This document shows, in pieces, positions 1-6,864 of a stretch of 9,313 bases of DNA (its first letter is position 1; each line of letters starts with the position of its first letter). The position numbers and the translations under genes were made by a program. The DNA is taken from NCBI GenBank assembly GCA_018813445.1, contig JAHJBR010000103.1, forward strand, positions 1 through 9,313, given 5' to 3'. A model generated the notes under the pieces. That model was not told the origin of the DNA. It searched no databases and worked only from the letters and a program-made list of their open reading frames with translations. Origin of the DNA: Microcaldota archaeon. GTDB taxonomy: Archaea > Micrarchaeota > Micrarchaeia > Anstonellales > Bilamarchaeaceae.

Positions 1-424
1 ATGAGACTGGAGTGAGGACCATTGAAGGAAAGGATTGGGGAGTTATGGACGAGCTAGGTGGTTTAGGAGAAGATCAAATATTCCAGAATATGGAATGGGA
101 GCAGGAAAACATAACTGTTGTTTATTTTATGGGTCGAATTGCTCTGCGTGCAAGGCACTGGAACAGTGGTTCATACAAGAAAAGCTAAAATATAATGATA
201 GTGTGACTTGGGTTAATATTAATGTGGATAATGCTTCTGGGTGGAGCGAGTATCTGAAATTCGCTGATGGATATGATGTTCCGTTAAAAGAAAGATATGT
301 TCCAATGGTTTATGTTGGAAACAGCTATGGTTGGGGAATAGACGGAATTAGGAATAACATGGGTGTTTGGATAAGCGAATGTCAGCAGAATGGATGTTAT
401 AGTCCATATGAGATGCTTAAATGA
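1..424 (+). CDS. Thioredoxin-fold protein, 5'-partial, apparent frameshift
   Basis: Thiol-disulfide oxidoreductase-like protein whose beginning lies before the window. The reading frame starting at base 3 is open from the left edge and reads ...ENITVVYF up to base 128. The frame that continues to the stop at 422-424 then reads YGSNCSACKALEQWF. Joined, they give a normal thioredoxin beta strand followed by a CxxC redox motif (C-S-A-C, bases 140-151) and the start of helix 1. A later V-P (Pro codon 302-304) fits the cis-proline of the fold, and two more Cys lie in a C-terminal C-x4-C. The two halves are offset by one base at a TTTT run (125-128), as if one T were missing. This could be a sequencing or assembly error or a real mutation. 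A TTG start at base 35 would give an intact ORF, but with an arginine-rich N-terminus unlike the fold. The stop overlaps the next gene's ATG (ATGA). Cell location is not visible because the N-terminus is missing. Confidence 0.65.
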
Positions 425-1005
425 GCGAGAAAAAAATTGCAAATATTGTTCCGGTTCAAATGACAGATGCATATGCCATTAGTTTTGGGATGGTGGAGGG
501 AAAATATGCAGTAAATAAATATCTGAAATTGTTTTTAGACAGATTCGATGCTGCAGAAAAAGATGGCAAAAAAGAAGTTGTGTTAAAGATAGGGGAAAGA
601 CTGGAAAAAGGAAATGAACGGGAAAGAGAAATAGCTGCAACCATACTCTATCAGCTATCTTTAAAAGAATTCAATATTGATTCCGCTCTGCCTTCTCTGT
701 TTTTTGCACTTAGGAAAACAGATGGTGCTCTTGAAAATGTATTCAGAACACTAGATAATCTAATGTCGCAACCATATTATGAATCAGCGATAAAACAGGG
801 CTTGCCGTCAGTAATTGAAACATGCACTAAAGATGAATTAAGTAACATAAAACGATGGATAACGTACATTTATGCAGATAAAACATTGGACGCATCTGAA
901 AGGAGATTTCAAAAATCTATGATCGAGCTCATAAATGATACGGGTGCACAATTGACTAAAAAAGGAAAAAAGCCTGACGATAGACTTATTGCGACAAACT
1001 ATTAG
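421..1005 (+). CDS. Hypothetical helical protein
   Basis: Protein of 194 residues that I do not recognise. It is predicted to be mostly alpha-helical and soluble: no signal peptide, no membrane segment, and a single Cys (in the ETCTKDEL stretch). Residues about 35-170 form successive amphipathic helices with leucine/isoleucine spacing reminiscent of HEAT/ARM-type solenoids, but I cannot assign a family. The C-terminus is lysine-rich (TKKGKKPDD) and probably disordered. Its ATG overlaps the stop of the thioredoxin-like gene by four bases (ATGA), so the two are probably co-transcribed and translationally coupled. A 35-bp gap with its own TATA-like box separates it from the next gene. The coding call is supported by length, the coupled start and the absence of a better ORF in this stretch. 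Function unknown. Confidence 0.75.
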   Translation: MSEKKIANIVPVQMTDAYAISFGMVEGKYAVNKYLKLFLDRFDAAEKDGKKEVVLKIGERLEKGNEREREIAATILYQLSLKEFNIDSALPSLFFALRKTDGALENVFRTLDNLMSQPYYESAIKQGLPSVIETCTKDELSNIKRWITYIYADKTLDASERRFQKSMIELINDTGAQLTKKGKKPDDRLIATNY

Positions 1006-1011
1006 AAAAGA

Positions 1012-1024
1012 GATAAAAGCTTTT
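1012..1024 (+). promoter_or_regulatory. TATA-like promoter of the transglutaminase-like gene
   Basis: GATAAAAGCTTTT lies in the 35-bp spacer after a purine-rich BRE-like stretch (AGAAAAGA, 1004-1011). The A/T core is centred near 1016, about 24 nt before the ATG at 1041. That matches the archaeal TATA-to-TSS distance and implies a leaderless mRNA. No Shine-Dalgarno sequence precedes the ATG, which agrees. Confidence 0.45.
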
Positions 1025-1040
1025 AGCAGTTATTTAGTGT

Positions 1041-3209
1041 ATGGTAATAAATAGAATAAAATATATTTTGGCTGTTTTTTTATTAATAATTGGAATAATT
1101 TTTATTGGGTTTTTTTCTCAACGTTGCACTGACTCAGATGGAGATATGCAACTTGAGGATAGTTATTATGTTAAAGGGGCAACTACAACAAACTTTTTGT
1201 TTGTTTTTCCCATGAAGGCCATAGACACTTGTGATGGAGAGGTTCTAACTGAGTTTTATTGTAAAGATAGCAACATACAGAAAACTGAATATATGTGTCC
1301 CTATGGATGTGAAGAAGGGGCGTGTGTACTAGGTTTGTGTGGGAATGGAAACTGTGATATTGGTGAAAATAATGGGAATTGTCCTGAAGATTGCGAAGCT
1401 AGTGTTGAATTAGATATATTTAGTTATTTGTGTGGGGATCCAGATGGGCCTTATCCGGATTTGTATAGGAATAACGTTTACCCCTACAATCCTAATGAGT
1501 CTATTGAAAAATATTGCAATTCAGAACCCTGGACAGATGATCCGAAAGCGCTGTTTGAAAGTGGGGATAAAAAAGAAATAAACAATGTGCAGGCAAATGC
1601 AAGGATTTTTCTGCCTGGGGATCTGGGTTATGGAATTGTGAATGGAAATGTAGTGGATAACAAAGGAAATGTTCTAGAGGGTGTTGATGTTTATATGGTA
1701 AAGGGCAAACCGCTTTACCCTGTAACAAAAACAGATGCGAAGGGAGAATTTTCATTAACACTTCCGGTTGCATCTCCAAGGGGAATAGTTTTTGCAGAAA
1801 AGAAAGGATATCTCTCTAATAGTGTTGGTAATATTGATCTGATTGACAATAGGGAAAAGAATGTTACGATCACATTGCTTCTGGAGAATATAACTAAGGC
1901 ACATATTTATTCAGAAAGGTTGATTGTGTCTACGATCCAGGTTATTGATATTTACAATCAAAGTGAGAATGAGATTCTACCTCTTAATTATAGTGCTGTT
2001 TTGGATCCGTCTTTATATCCTGAAAATGTGAAAATATATTTGCAAAGCGATGAGCTTCTCAATTACAAAGATCCTTTAGTGCAGGAAGCGATTCAGGAAA
2101 TCTGGGACAGTGTTCCAGAAACGCAGAGGAAAAATCAGACTGAAGTGGTGAAGGCTGCTTATGCATGGAAGGCAAAGAATGTTTATAGGGAAACCTGGCA
2201 GATGAGCGGTGAAGCGTCTGCAGCCAATAGTCTGGGAAATTGGGGGACTTCTTGGAAAGAATGGATGTTTAGTGCTAGTGAGGCGATCAAGTATAAACGA
2301 GGGATTTGTTTGGATAGTGAGATTGTAATGACAGCGTTATTACGGGGTTTGGAGATTCCTGCAAGGCAAACACCAACACTTCCGAGCCATCCAGTAACGC
2401 AATGGTGGGTTCAGCTTCCAAATGGAAGTGGGTATTGGGCGAATTTACAAGCTTCAAAGGCCACAATGTATTATGTATTAAACCATGAGAATTTTTATGG
2501 GGCAATTCCTTCAGAACCTGAAAATATGTTGGGCATGATCCCAATAGATGGAAGAGATCTGCCAATTCCAGCAGATTATATGGTGGATAATCCGACGTGG
2601 TCTTTGGAAATAATGCAACAGGTTTATGTGAATAAAGACAGTAAATCAAATGCAAGTATAAATCAGTTGATGCAGGCGTTTGAAAAGGATGGGCCAGATG
2701 CAAATTATTTTGGTGAAATCCCATCCTATGGTTGTCGTGAGAATGGCTGTTATTATGTAAAATCATTTGGAATGGAACTGGATTTAGTGAACCTTGGCGA
2801 TCAAGAGATTATTGATTTTACAATTCCACTGTTGAATAATCCAATTCATAATGTATGTGATTTGGATAAGGAAAATTTCATGAATTGTAGTTCTATCTGG
2901 GGGAATAATGGCACTGTGGCTAAAGTCTGGACAAATCATCCGGAATGGTTGGCAGAAAGCATAATCGAGACTGAATACAATCCAATTACAAATTTAACTA
3001 TGAAAATAGTTAAAGTTAGGATGAATGTTTCACAGATGTGTGCAAGCGATAAGAATTGTGCTTCAGATCGTATATGTGAAAAAGGAGTTTGTGAGATAAG
3101 CGATAGTGTGAATGAAAAACTCTATTGTGGAGATAATATTTGTGATGAACATGAAGGGAAATTCCAGAACTGCCCACAGGATTGTGAAATAACTGAATAT
3201 AGACAATAA
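1041..3209 (+). CDS. Membrane-anchored extracellular transglutaminase-like protein
   Basis: Protein of 722 residues with one hydrophobic segment (about 7-25) after a short basic N-terminus. The rest is probably outside the cell, anchored by this uncleaved helix; the Cys after it (S-Q-R-C) does not make a convincing lipobox. Domains in order: Cys-rich region (63-118) ending in a CGNGNCD...NCPEDC motif; a carboxypeptidase-regulatory-like beta domain (about 197-282, with VNGNVVD, G-V-D-V and TDAKGEF); a transglutaminase-like core (about 365-475) with the nucleophile region GICLDSEIVMTALLRGLEIPAR (Cys423); and a second Cys-rich tail (666-715) ending in a similar CGDNICD...NCPQDC motif. About ten N-x-S/T sequons suggest surface glycosylation. 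The His and Asp expected after the Cys appear to be Gln454 and Asn468, so catalysis is doubtful; His450 lies nearby. A role in cell-surface protein binding or processing is inference. The stop directly abuts the stop of the convergent gene. Confidence 0.75.
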   Translation: MVINRIKYILAVFLLIIGIIFIGFFSQRCTDSDGDMQLEDSYYVKGATTTNFLFVFPMKAIDTCDGEVLTEFYCKDSNIQKTEYMCPYGCEEGACVLGLCGNGNCDIGENNGNCPEDCEASVELDIFSYLCGDPDGPYPDLYRNNVYPYNPNESIEKYCNSEPWTDDPKALFESGDKKEINNVQANARIFLPGDLGYGIVNGNVVDNKGNVLEGVDVYMVKGKPLYPVTKTDAKGEFSLTLPVASPRGIVFAEKKGYLSNSVGNIDLIDNREKNVTITLLLENITKAHIYSERLIVSTIQVIDIYNQSENEILPLNYSAVLDPSLYPENVKIYLQSDELLNYKDPLVQEAIQEIWDSVPETQRKNQTEVVKAAYAWKAKNVYRETWQMSGEASAANSLGNWGTSWKEWMFSASEAIKYKRGICLDSEIVMTALLRGLEIPARQTPTLPSHPVTQWWVQLPNGSGYWANLQASKATMYYVLNHENFYGAIPSEPENMLGMIPIDGRDLPIPADYMVDNPTWSLEIMQQVYVNKDSKSNASINQLMQAFEKDGPDANYFGEIPSYGCRENGCYYVKSFGMELDLVNLGDQEIIDFTIPLLNNPIHNVCDLDKENFMNCSSIWGNNGTVAKVWTNHPEWLAESIIETEYNPITNLTMKIVKVRMNVSQMCASDKNCASDRICEKGVCEISDSVNEKLYCGDNICDEHEGKFQNCPQDCEITEYRQ

Positions 3210-4190
3210 CTAATATCTGAAAATTCCTTTTGCTTCGCTTATTCTTGGAATCATGGCACAAAGAAAGGCTTGCTCATTCATCTCCTGGCGGGAAAGAAGA
3301 CCTGCTGAAAGATAGTGAATTGCACCTTTTTTGTATCCGATTTTGTTTATTCCTGAAAGCTCTTCCATCACTGCACCCAAATCATTGTGTTCAGAAAGAA
3401 GTTCGATTGCTTGAGATGGCATCTGGAATCCCATGCTGTTTCCAAAAGTTGTTTTTTCACCATCAAAAATAGCACAGATTGCAATATCGTGGTGTCTGCC
3501 TGCCATATTAAATATTCCACTTTCAAATCCGATTCCGAAATCAGCATTGGTTGCATAATAGGCTGCTTTTGCACGGTTTTCTGCACCCTGTACTGTTTCT
3601 TGATCAAATGGTTGTTCATTTATTCCTGAATCAACTCTCAGGGTTTTTATGCGGAATTTTCCAAATATTTTTTTAGCTGCTTTCCCTAATCCTTGTTTTT
3701 TGCTTGGATTTAGCGTTCCGAGGGAAAAAATTACTGCACTGATCCTCTTTCCATTTGAATCAATTTTCTTTTGTTGGATTCTTGAAGATGAGATTTTAAT
3801 GTAATCCTGGGCATAGACAATCGGAACTGAGATGATATTAAGCGGTTTAAGTTTTTTAGCAACACGTTTTTTGTTTATTTCTTCTGCCACTGATTCGGTT
3901 TCAGATGAGACAACTATTGCATCCCCATCTTCAGATAGTGTTGGTCCAAATTCATCTTCTATTTTTATTATTGCAAAAAATTTGGACTTGTTTTTTAGGA
4001 GTTTGAATAAAAATTTCTCAAGGTTTGCTTTTCGTATTTTATATGGGATCTGAATGCGTGTTTTTTTAGATGATACAAAGCGATCGCTGGTTAAGCCGAT
4101 AACTATTTCATCGAAAGTAAATGCTGCATTAAATAGCTTTTCATGTCCTTTGTGAATTATATTGAATGTGCCACCTAGAAAACATTTCAT
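3210..4190 (-). CDS. Phosphopantetheine adenylyltransferase / DUF84 NTPase fusion
   Basis: Bifunctional protein of 326 residues. Residues 1-145 are an archaeal-type phosphopantetheine adenylyltransferase, which joins 4'-phosphopantetheine and ATP to make dephospho-CoA in CoA synthesis. The nucleotidyltransferase motifs GGTF (6-9), HKGH (13-16) and ISSSRI (133-138) are present. Residues about 149-318 are a DUF84 (YjjX-like) inosine/xanthosine triphosphatase, which removes deaminated purine NTPs. Its signatures are NPSK (161-164), SGINEQPFD (188-196), G-x-E-x-G around 221-225, and KGAIHYLSAGLLSR (288-301) near the end. Such fusions are, as I recall, known in Thermoplasma-type archaea. I chose the ATG at 4188-4190 because the nucleotidyltransferase fold starts there and a TATA box sits 25 nt upstream. 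The frame stays open upstream to 4409, but that part runs antisense through pelota. Stop (3210-3212) abuts the stop of the convergent gene. Confidence 0.9.
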   Translation of the reverse strand: MKCFLGGTFNIIHKGHEKLFNAAFTFDEIVIGLTSDRFVSSKKTRIQIPYKIRKANLEKFLFKLLKNKSKFFAIIKIEDEFGPTLSEDGDAIVVSSETESVAEEINKKRVAKKLKPLNIISVPIVYAQDYIKISSSRIQQKKIDSNGKRISAVIFSLGTLNPSKKQGLGKAAKKIFGKFRIKTLRVDSGINEQPFDQETVQGAENRAKAAYYATNADFGIGFESGIFNMAGRHHDIAICAIFDGEKTTFGNSMGFQMPSQAIELLSEHNDLGAVMEELSGINKIGYKKGAIHYLSAGLLSRQEMNEQAFLCAMIPRISEAKGIFRY

Positions 4191-4239
4191 AAATAGCGAT
4201 TGGAAATGAATTATTAAATACCTCACGCATAATTGAAAT
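4191..4239. promoter_or_regulatory. Shared bidirectional promoter
   Basis: This 49-bp spacer separates two divergent ATGs. It contains one TATA-like element, TTATTAAATA (4211-4220), whose reverse complement TATTTAATAA is also TATA-like. Its centre (4215.5) lies about 25 nt from each start codon, the usual archaeal TATA-to-TSS distance. Both mRNAs would therefore be leaderless and could use the same TBP site in opposite orientations. No other A/T-rich box of this kind fits either gene. Confidence 0.55.
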
Positions 4240-5274
4240 ATGCGGATAGTCAAAATAGATAAAAAAAATAATGAAATCATTGTGATTCCTGAGACTCTGG
4301 ATGATTTGTGGCATCTCGAAAGAATAGTGGAAGTAGGAGATTTCGTTGAATCCAGAACATTTAGGAGTGTAAAGCTAGGAACAAGTGAGGAGCGAAAGCC
4401 AGTGTTCATTAGGATTCAAGTTGAGAAAATTGAGTTTGCAAAATTTGCGAATAGGCTGCGGCTTACTGGAAAAATCGTGCAAGGAAGCCCTGCTGAATTC
4501 ATACAAATGGGCAAATACCACACAATCGAAGCTGAAAAGGATGGAAAAATAACTCTTATTAAGAAGTGGAAACAACACCACATAAAAAGATTGAAGGAAG
4601 CTGAGAAGGAAGCAAAACGGCCTAGGATAAGAATAATTGTAATGGATGATGAAAAGGCACTCACTGCGCTTGTGATGGGCTATGGGATTGAGTTTGGTCC
4701 TGAAATACATTGCGAGGCAAGAAAAAGAGATGAGAAATTCGAAGAAAAGAAATTGAAATATTATTCTGAGATAATGACTGAGATGGAAAGGCATGAAGAA
4801 AAATGCATAGTTGCCGGACCAGGTTTTGAAAAGGACAATTTCAAGAAATATTTAGGGAAAAAGAATCCTGAGTTATTGAAAAAAATTGTTTTTGAAACTG
4901 TGAGTTATGCAGAAAGAACAGGCGTGAATGAATTGCTTAAACGCGGCCTGGTGGGTCGCTTGATAGGTGAAGCAAGGATAGAAACTGAAGCCGCAATAAT
5001 AGAACGGTTAATGGTACATATAAACAAGGATGATGGGCTTGCAGAATATGGTTTTGAAAGAGTGAAAAATGCAATTGAGATGGGTGCTGCTGAAATTGTT
5101 CTTGTATTGGACGAGGGCCTTAGGAATGATAAGAGTATTGAAGAACTTGTAGAGGTTGCTGAAAAAAGCAGTGTGGTAGTTATCTTTTCCTCTGAGGCTG
5201 AACCTGGGCAACAGCTTAAGGGACTTGGAAATGTTGCTGCAATACTAAGATTCAGAGTTGCTGGAAATGAATAA
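4240..5274 (+). CDS. pelA: mRNA surveillance protein Pelota
   Basis: Archaeal Pelota (Dom34 homologue), 344 residues, close to the usual length of about 350. With aEF1A and ABCE1 it recognises stalled, empty-A-site ribosomes and promotes subunit dissociation and peptidyl-tRNA release. Three domains are visible: an Sm-like N-terminal beta domain (about 1-130, including ETLDDLWHLERIVEVGD and GSPAEFIQMGKYHTIE), a central eRF1-like domain (about 132-260, with the long charged helices and FEKDNFKKYL), and a C-terminal eRF1_3 domain (about 265-340, with YGFERVKNAIEMGAAEIVLVLDE). The GGQ loop of true release factor aRF1 is absent, which separates the two. The ATG at 4240 is placed by the TATA box 25 nt upstream. 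It is the first gene of an operon and overlaps the next gene by 8 bp. Confidence 0.95.
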   Translation: MRIVKIDKKNNEIIVIPETLDDLWHLERIVEVGDFVESRTFRSVKLGTSEERKPVFIRIQVEKIEFAKFANRLRLTGKIVQGSPAEFIQMGKYHTIEAEKDGKITLIKKWKQHHIKRLKEAEKEAKRPRIRIIVMDDEKALTALVMGYGIEFGPEIHCEARKRDEKFEEKKLKYYSEIMTEMERHEEKCIVAGPGFEKDNFKKYLGKKNPELLKKIVFETVSYAERTGVNELLKRGLVGRLIGEARIETEAAIIERLMVHINKDDGLAEYGFERVKNAIEMGAAEIVLVLDEGLRNDKSIEELVEVAEKSSVVVIFSSEAEPGQQLKGLGNVAAILRFRVAGNE

Positions 5275-5803
5275 AACTAATCTAAGAGCTGAAATGAATG
5301 CCAAACGAAACAGTTTGGATGATGAAGAGATAATCAATGCTAGTGAAAGAGTTTTGAAAAATTTGTTTGTGCAAAATGAGTTGGTTTCATCCAGTTGTAT
5401 CGGATTGTATATGGCAACACAAGGTGAAATAGATGTGGGTGGTACAATTTCTTTTGCAAAGAGATTGGGGAAGGAGATAGGTCTTCCTAGAATTGTTGAA
5501 AACAAGATTAAATTTTATAGATTTGAAGGTTTTGACCAATTAAAGAAAGGAAGGTTTGGGATCCTTGAACCTATAGGTGGAAGGGAATGCAAGCCAGAAT
5601 TGCTCGTTGTGACTGGTGTGGCTTTTGATTTGAATAAGCATAGGTTGGGTTTTGGAAAAGGATATTACGATGAGTATTTAAGCAAACATAGGGTTTTTTC
5701 TATAGGTGTTTGTTATGAGTGGCAGCTGCTTGATAACGTACCTAAAGAAAAGCATGATATGCAAATGGATAAAATAATTGCTGAAGATTGGGTAATAGAG
5801 TGA
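5267..5803 (+). CDS. 5-formyltetrahydrofolate cyclo-ligase (MTHFS family)
   Basis: Protein of 178 residues, normal for the family. It converts 5-formyl-THF to 5,10-methenyl-THF with ATP, returning stored folate to the active one-carbon pool. The conserved phosphate-binding motif R-L-G-F-G-K-G-Y-Y-D (126-135) is intact. The family ending is also present: GVCYEWQLLDNVP then HDMQMDKIIAE (163-173). EIDVGGTI (54-61) and the beta strand ELLVVTGVAFDLN (111-123) match the fold. I chose the ATG at 5267, which overlaps the pelota stop by 8 bp; a TTG at 5258 in the same frame would add three residues and is less likely. The next gene, purN, starts 4 bp after the stop and uses a formyl-folate, so the pairing points to a tetrahydrofolate-based C1 pathway. 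Confidence 0.9.
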   Translation: MNKTNLRAEMNAKRNSLDDEEIINASERVLKNLFVQNELVSSSCIGLYMATQGEIDVGGTISFAKRLGKEIGLPRIVENKIKFYRFEGFDQLKKGRFGILEPIGGRECKPELLVVTGVAFDLNKHRLGFGKGYYDEYLSKHRVFSIGVCYEWQLLDNVPKEKHDMQMDKIIAEDWVIE

Positions 5804-5807
5804 TATT

Positions 5808-6443
5808 ATGGTGTCTTTTGCAATATTGGCAAGTGGAAGCGGAACAAACTTTCAGGCGCTTATAGATGGAGTAACTAGTGGGGAATTAAAGAATGTGGAA
5901 TTGAAACTATTGATTACGGATAATGTGGAGGCCAAAGCAATTGAAAGAGCAAAAAAAGCAGGAATTCCCCATCACGTGGTATTACGGGCAGATTATCCCA
6001 CTAGGGAGGAAATGGATAGAGAAATAATCAAATTAGTTGAGTCACATCAAGCCGATTATATCTTTTTGCTTGGATATATGAAGATATTGAAGGCCGATGA
6101 ATTCTTTCAGAAGTATATGAATAAAATAATCAATCTTCATCCATCTATATTACCTTCTTTTGTCGGTATGGATGCGCAGAAGCAAGCGTTTGATTATGGA
6201 TGTAAGGTAAGTGGAATCACCGTTCATTTTGTGGATTCTGGATTGGATCATGGACCTGTGATATATCAAAAGTGTGCGGATATTTCAAATTGTAAGAGTT
6301 GGGAAGAAGTACATGAAGTTTTGCGGGTGCTTGAGCATAGAGGAGTAAAAAAGGTTGCAGAAATGCTTGCAAAAGGAAGATTTATTGTTGAAGGAAGAAG
6401 AACTCATTACGTGGAAGACGCTCCAGGAAAAGAGTCATGGTGA
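5808..6443 (+). CDS. purN: Phosphoribosylglycinamide formyltransferase
   Basis: GAR transformylase, 211 residues against 212 in E. coli. It moves the formyl group of 10-formyl-THF to GAR in de novo purine synthesis. Visible motifs are the phosphate-binding ASGSGTNFQ (8-16), LLGYMKIL (87-94), the catalytic block INLHPSILP (108-116; Asn109 and His111), and GITVHFVDSGLDHGPVI (136-152) with catalytic Asp147. All three catalytic residues known from the E. coli enzyme (N106, H108, D144) are conserved. A GTGAT (5800-5804) three bases before the ATG can pair with the archaeal 16S tail as a ribosome-binding site. It ends the pelota operon. Its last 9 bp overlap the convergent gene's 3' end. PurN is patchily distributed in archaea, many of which use other formylation routes, so its presence supports folate use here. 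Confidence 0.93.
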   Translation: MVSFAILASGSGTNFQALIDGVTSGELKNVELKLLITDNVEAKAIERAKKAGIPHHVVLRADYPTREEMDREIIKLVESHQADYIFLLGYMKILKADEFFQKYMNKIINLHPSILPSFVGMDAQKQAFDYGCKVSGITVHFVDSGLDHGPVIYQKCADISNCKSWEEVHEVLRVLEHRGVKKVAEMLAKGRFIVEGRRTHYVEDAPGKESW

Positions 6444-6863
6444 TATTGAGTTTTCCACTCTTTTCCTTCCTTTTCCTATAAAATCAGGGTAGAATTTTTT
6501 ATCTTTTAATTTTCCTATCCCTAAAGTATGATTTCCAAGTTTAGCTATTCTTAAACCAACACCATCTTCAATTACTTCTACAAATTCTGATTCCACAAAA
6601 TATTTTGCTTGTCTTTCATTCAGTTGGATTATGTTTTTTGTTGCTTGTGTGCCGAACATCTGAATAAATTCACTCTTTACTTCAATGCCTTTTGTGGAAA
6701 CTTTTCCAGCAACAAAACCCATATAACCAGAAGGCTTGAGCATCATGAGTGTTTTTGAATAAACACGAATCACTGACTCGTGTTCCTGAAGGATTACTGA
6801 TTTGGGCAATGTAATACCAAAGTCCTTTTCTGTAAATTTTTTGAATGTTGTAACATGACTCAT
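6435..6863 (-). CDS. PUA-like RNA-binding partner of NOL1/NOP2/Sun methylase
   Basis: Protein of 142 residues resembling the C-terminal RNA-binding region of RsmF/NOP2-type m5C methylases, which archaea often encode separately (the COG3270 type). Evidence is the C-terminal LGIGKLKDKKFYPDFIGKG block (113-131) and the preceding N-E-R-Q-A-K-Y-F (77-84), typical of this PUA-like module. The N-terminal half (SGYMGFVAGKVSTKGIEVKSEF) forms a small beta-rich domain. It has no methylase motifs of its own. Its ATG follows the stop of the methylase gene by one base (TAA-A-ATG), so the two form a translationally linked operon and probably work together on rRNA or tRNA. The 3' end overlaps purN by 9 bp on the other strand. 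Confidence 0.75.
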   Translation of the reverse strand: MSHVTTFKKFTEKDFGITLPKSVILQEHESVIRVYSKTLMMLKPSGYMGFVAGKVSTKGIEVKSEFIQMFGTQATKNIIQLNERQAKYFVESEFVEVIEDGVGLRIAKLGNHTLGIGKLKDKKFYPDFIGKGRKRVENSISP

Positions 6864-6864
6864 T

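Noticed and set aside
35..130. TTG start giving an intact first ORF
   Set aside because: The residues before YGSNC in this frame are arginine-rich and do not form the expected beta strand, whereas the other frame does.
120..134. Programmed -1 frameshift in the thioredoxin-like gene
   Set aside because: There is no X-XXY-YYZ heptamer and no obvious downstream pseudoknot; a missing T in a homopolymer is simpler.
2287..2766. Minus-strand ORF of 159 codons
   Set aside because: It is antisense to the conserved transglutaminase-like domain and has a low-complexity, His/Leu-rich translation typical of a shadow frame.
4191..4409. Upstream extension of the adenylyltransferase frame by 73 codons
   Set aside because: It runs antisense through the promoter and the start of pelota, adds residues before the GGTF fold, and has no family similarity. 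The ATG at 4190 fits the TATA spacing.
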